Origin: Tetrahymena elliotti 4EA
Taxonomy: Eukaryota > Ciliophora > Oligohymenophorea > Hymenostomatida > Tetrahymenidae
Direction of reading: 5' to 3'
NCBI GenBank assembly: GCA_000231825.2
Contig: JH720342.1
Coordinates: forward strand, 356,633-366,708
Length of the DNA stretch: 10,076 nucleotides
The notes below the pieces were generated by a model, which was given only the letters and a program-made list of their open reading frames with translations, made no database searches and was not told the origin of the DNA. Position numbers and translations under genes: made by a program. This document shows, in pieces, positions 7,559 through 10,076 of this stretch. Position 1 is the first letter of the stretch. Every line of letters begins with the position of its first letter.

Positions 7559-8760
7559 TCAATTAATATAAACTTAAACATCATCTATTCCCCAAGATGC
7601 ATCACATGAATTTTTAGTCAAGTTAGATCCTACTCCTAATATAAAAGATGTTCCCTTAATTTAGAAGGTAAAAGATACAGGATAAGCAAATGTATCAGGC
7701 GTGTCTTTACCACAAGCACTAATTCCCAAGTTTTTACATTACTAAATCAGTAACTTGTTGCACCAAGTATAACTCTACTACCAAACAGTAACTCCATCAA
7801 TTTAAGCAAAAGCTAATTCTCCTGTCCAATCATCAAAAAAGTGAATATTAAATTTTATGTTTACCTTTTTTAAAAAATAAAATAACTGAAATAAAAAAGA
7901 AAGTACTTTCTGAAAGAAAAATTTTTTTATTTTATAATAAATTATTTTTCTTTAAAATATTTATTTATTATAATAATTTAGTCACTTTTATTTTATTTAT
8001 TAAATTTGATGTGAAAATCTATTATTTTCCTTTTATTTATGTCATATTTAACTTTCATATAAATTACATTTTCATGTTTTAATCTTCTTTATTGATAATT
8101 TTTGATTGAAAAATAATCCTTTATATCACTTATGTGATAGAATGATTTTGATTTTCACTTATTTTTGATATAAAATGAGCTTCAGTGTTAATCTGAGTGG
8201 CTTTATAAAAAAATCAAATTTGAGCATACATAAGAATTGAGCGGAATTTCTTTGTATTCTTTAGTAACAATTATGCCACCAAAATTGCAATGCCCACCAA
8301 GAAAAATATTTTCACTTGTTCCGCAAGAAGAAATTGCTTATTCTGACCATCCTTTTTTATCATATTAAAAATCATCAAAAGCAAATAATTTCCACTGCTT
8401 TTAAGATTTATAATATATTGCATTAGAGGTTGATAAAATATGAGCGTCTCCATCTATCTTTAAGTCATAATTGCTGTTGATAGTTCCTACTATATCAGTT
8501 TAATTGCTATCTATTTCATTTTGGTTTTCTATTTATGTATATTGCAGTACTTTATCATTATCTTTTTCAATTTAAAACGTATTATCCTCCGATGATTCTA
8601 ATACCAAGCTATTACCTAAATTGTTTTAAAGCTTTACGTTAACTGCTTCCCCTTATTCATTTTATAAATGCACTTAGCTTGCATTTATAATACATATCTA
8701 AAATAATCCTAAAAACAATAAATTTTTATAAGACCACTTATTTGTTTTGCTACTTATCAT
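7559..8760 (-). CDS. Probable secreted ciliate protein, 278 residues, two exons
   Basis: Exon 1 is 8230-8760 (ATG at 8758-8760, 177 codons) and exon 2 is 7559-7864 (101 codons plus TGA at 7559-7561), joined by a 365-base phase-0 intron. Residues 1-28 look like a signal peptide: Lys5, Lys8 and Lys13, then a hydrophobic core LLFLGLF.ICII before NAS. No later membrane span is evident. Residues 30-120 are Gln/Asn- and acid-rich. From about 123 to the end is a compact domain with ordered landmarks: WKLFAFDDF, GW (137-138), SCG (145-147), FLGG, VTKEY, FFDDWTGE (Trp190), TVW, CG (228-229), SWGIDDV (Trp268). The mature part has six cysteines (146, 158, 212, 220, 228, 264), suiting disulfides. From memory this pattern recurs in large ciliate secreted or surface proteins, here as a single-domain short form; molecular role unknown. 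A shorter reading frame in another phase within exon 1 is only its shadow. Confidence 0.8.
7865..8229 (-). other. Intron of the secreted-protein gene, two possible acceptors
   Basis: Donor GTATGC at 8229-8224 on the minus strand. The chosen acceptor ends at 7865 (TTAAAAAAG), joining SY to VNIKF in frame. An alternative acceptor, TTTATTTCAG ending at 7886, has a better pyrimidine tract and is also in frame, adding seven residues (LFYFLKK). Retention would stop translation after 15 codons at TGA 8182-8184. The intron contains a perfect 14-base palindrome AGAAAGTACTTTCT (7898-7911) and a TATCAC/GTGATA hairpin (8124-8139). Confidence 0.7.
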
Positions 8761-9155
8761 TTTGATTGAATATATGAACTATTAATTCTTTCTTTCTTTT
8801 AAAAACAATTAAAAACGAATAATTAATTACTAAATTTGTTTTTTTCTATTCATTTTTCATCAGTAAATCTAAAAAAAATAATCCTTTATTACATTTAAAA
8901 AATATGAAAAGAAATTTAATTCAAAATGAAAATAATTTTTTACATAATTATTTAAGTAAGTAAGTAAACAAACCAAAATATTTTGGAAAACAAAGTTTTT
9001 TAAGAATTAAAATATTTTTAGAGCTATCAATAAACATTTTTTTAAATTTTAATATGAACTTATTAAGAAAGAAGTATTTAAATTAAAAATTCATTTTTTA
9101 AATTATAAAATAGTAATTAAAATTGTTAATTTTTTTGGTTAAATTTTGAATCAGA
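8761..9155. other. Intergenic region with upstream DNA of the secreted-protein gene
   Basis: About 395 bases between the ATG of the secreted-protein gene and the TGA of the next minus-strand gene. It should contain the promoter of the former and the 3' untranslated region of the latter. It is AT-rich with long T and A runs. No gene is seen. Confidence 0.5.
8953..8967 (+). repeat. Short TAAG microsatellite
   Basis: Three TAAG units plus TAA in tandem, in the intergenic spacer upstream of the secreted-protein gene. Too short to imply function; it could be polymorphic. Confidence 0.7.
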
Positions 9156-10076
9156 TCACATATTCTTTACAAAAAGTGTATCAACCCAATACAAAGTTGA
9201 GTAGATATCTAGATACCTGTACTTCATAGAATTGTACTTTTTATTTGGGTACGTATTATGTTTATATTCAGAATATAAGTAAGGAATTAATTATTATTCT
9301 AAAAATTAACTAAAGAATTCTCTGAATATTTACTATGCACATGTTATTAATAATAAGATATGATCATGAGACCTTTTAACCTTCATTTTAACAATTTTTA
9401 TTTATTAGATGATTATTTGCTAGTTATTCCTAGCATCCTAAAATAGATATTTAACATTTCCATAATTATATTTTGTCCTATCTTCATTATAAAGTTGGGT
9501 AAATGCAATAAAAACTTCCCGTCTCATGTTTAAATTATCTGGGAACAGTTACATATAGATATCATTTAAGCGATTATAGGTACTAAGAACTTTATTATCA
9601 GTCAATTTGTTTTCTAAAAATTATCTAAGTATTTCTTAATTGATGTTTTTATTACATTTCTGAAGTATAGTTCTAATAGTATTTTTCTTTATACTATTAT
9701 TAAATTTACGTAATTCGTTAAAATTCAATTCTTAATTTATCATGTCACTCATTTTTTGAACTAATTCATCCTATTTAGAAGATCTTTAATTTCTTTATTG
9801 GCAAGTAGTATTGGAAGAATTTAATTCTTAATTTTATGTAGATTAAATTTATTAATCATTAACAGGATTACTATGATTTTGAAGAAGATAATAATTATTA
9901 TTATAATGATTATCATATGGAGAAAAAAAATCTTGAATTTATGCTTGTCCTATAGAATCAAGGCCTTAATCAGAACCAAAATCACTTGGTCTTCCTTAAT
10001 TTAATTCATATAATGAGTTCTATGATTGAAGAATAGTATTTTATTATTATTACTATTACTACAATAATTGTTCTTC
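9156..10076 (-). CDS. Unrecognised Gln/Asn-rich protein, 3' part (5' end outside window)
   Basis: An open frame of 306 codons runs from the right edge to TGA at 9156-9158, reading TAA/TAG as Gln. No intron is needed. With TGA as the only stop, an open run this long is unlikely by chance in this base composition, and the downstream half uses a varied amino-acid set including GC-containing codons. Counting from the edge, residues 6-12 are seven Gln, all encoded by TAA/TAG, and residues 13-100 are low complexity, rich in Gln, Asn and Ser. Residues about 105-225 look helical and charged (KNTIRTILQKC, EILRQFLENKLTDNK, REVFIAFTQLYNEDR). About 235-306 is rich in aromatic residues (IFREFFSQFLE, Tyr-rich 266-297, ending FVKNM). 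No signal peptide or membrane span is visible in this part. I recognise no domain. The Q/N-rich stretch is common in ciliate regulatory and cytoplasmic proteins, which is not enough to assign a role. Confidence 0.7.

Noticed and set aside
7898..7911. The palindrome AGAAAGTACTTTCT, sharing AAGTACTT-like ends with the palindrome at 3255-3268, as a common element
   Set aside because: Only a short palindromic core is shared, which is common by chance in AT-rich DNA. Each palindrome is listed with its intron only.
8271..8453. A 60-residue minus-strand gene
   Set aside because: It lies inside exon 1 of the secreted-protein gene in a different phase. The longer frame has a signal peptide, motif order and a matching second exon.
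1..10076. Telomere repeats, tRNA or rRNA genes, CRISPR arrays, viral or transposase genes
   Set aside because: No telomeric C4A2-type repeats, cloverleaf candidates, regular spaced repeats or recognisable transposase or polymerase motifs were found on reading both strands.

Overview
The window reads as nuclear DNA of a ciliate that translates UAA and UAG as glutamine and stops only at UGA (the code of Tetrahymena, Paramecium and relatives). Four long reading frames are interrupted by in-frame TAA/TAG at positions where glutamine fits, and each ends at TGA. The DNA is extremely AT-rich between genes and less so in exons. Introns are GT..AG, very AT-rich and 49 to 365 bases long. That is far longer than the very short introns of Paramecium, and four genes lie on one contiguous piece, unlike the single-gene chromosomes of Oxytricha or Stylonychia. 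A Tetrahymena- or Ichthyophthirius-like oligohymenophorean is the best guess; the species cannot be named from this.

Layout. 1-2104: AT-rich DNA with no gene I can support, holding a few degenerate repeats. 2105-4035 (+) and 5081-7156 (+): two complete eight-exon genes for aspartate aminotransferase, arranged as a tandem duplication. Both encode 425 residues. All eight exons match in length and all seven introns match in position and phase. The proteins are about 79% identical by hand count. Both keep every catalytic residue I could check, so both look functional. 7157-7558: convergent intergenic DNA. 7559-8760 (-): a two-exon gene for a 278-residue, probably secreted, cysteine-containing protein that resembles a domain recurring in ciliate surface/secreted proteins. 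8761-9155: a short intergenic stretch with a TAAG microsatellite. 9156-10076 (-): the 3' part (306 codons plus stop) of an unrecognised gene with a glutamine/asparagine-rich upstream half and a more complex C-terminal half; it runs off the right edge.

The two aminotransferases interconvert aspartate/2-oxoglutarate and oxaloacetate/glutamate, linking amino-acid metabolism to the TCA cycle. They differ most in the 13-codon first exon, which could bear on where each acts. The two minus-strand genes have no evident functional link to them. The most notable points are non-coding: an insertion with inverted repeats in the last intron of copy 2, an inverted repeat in intron 6 of copy 1, a box upstream of both ATGs at identical spacing, and an altered exon 5 start in copy 2. 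I found no clear evidence of an entirely new biological system.
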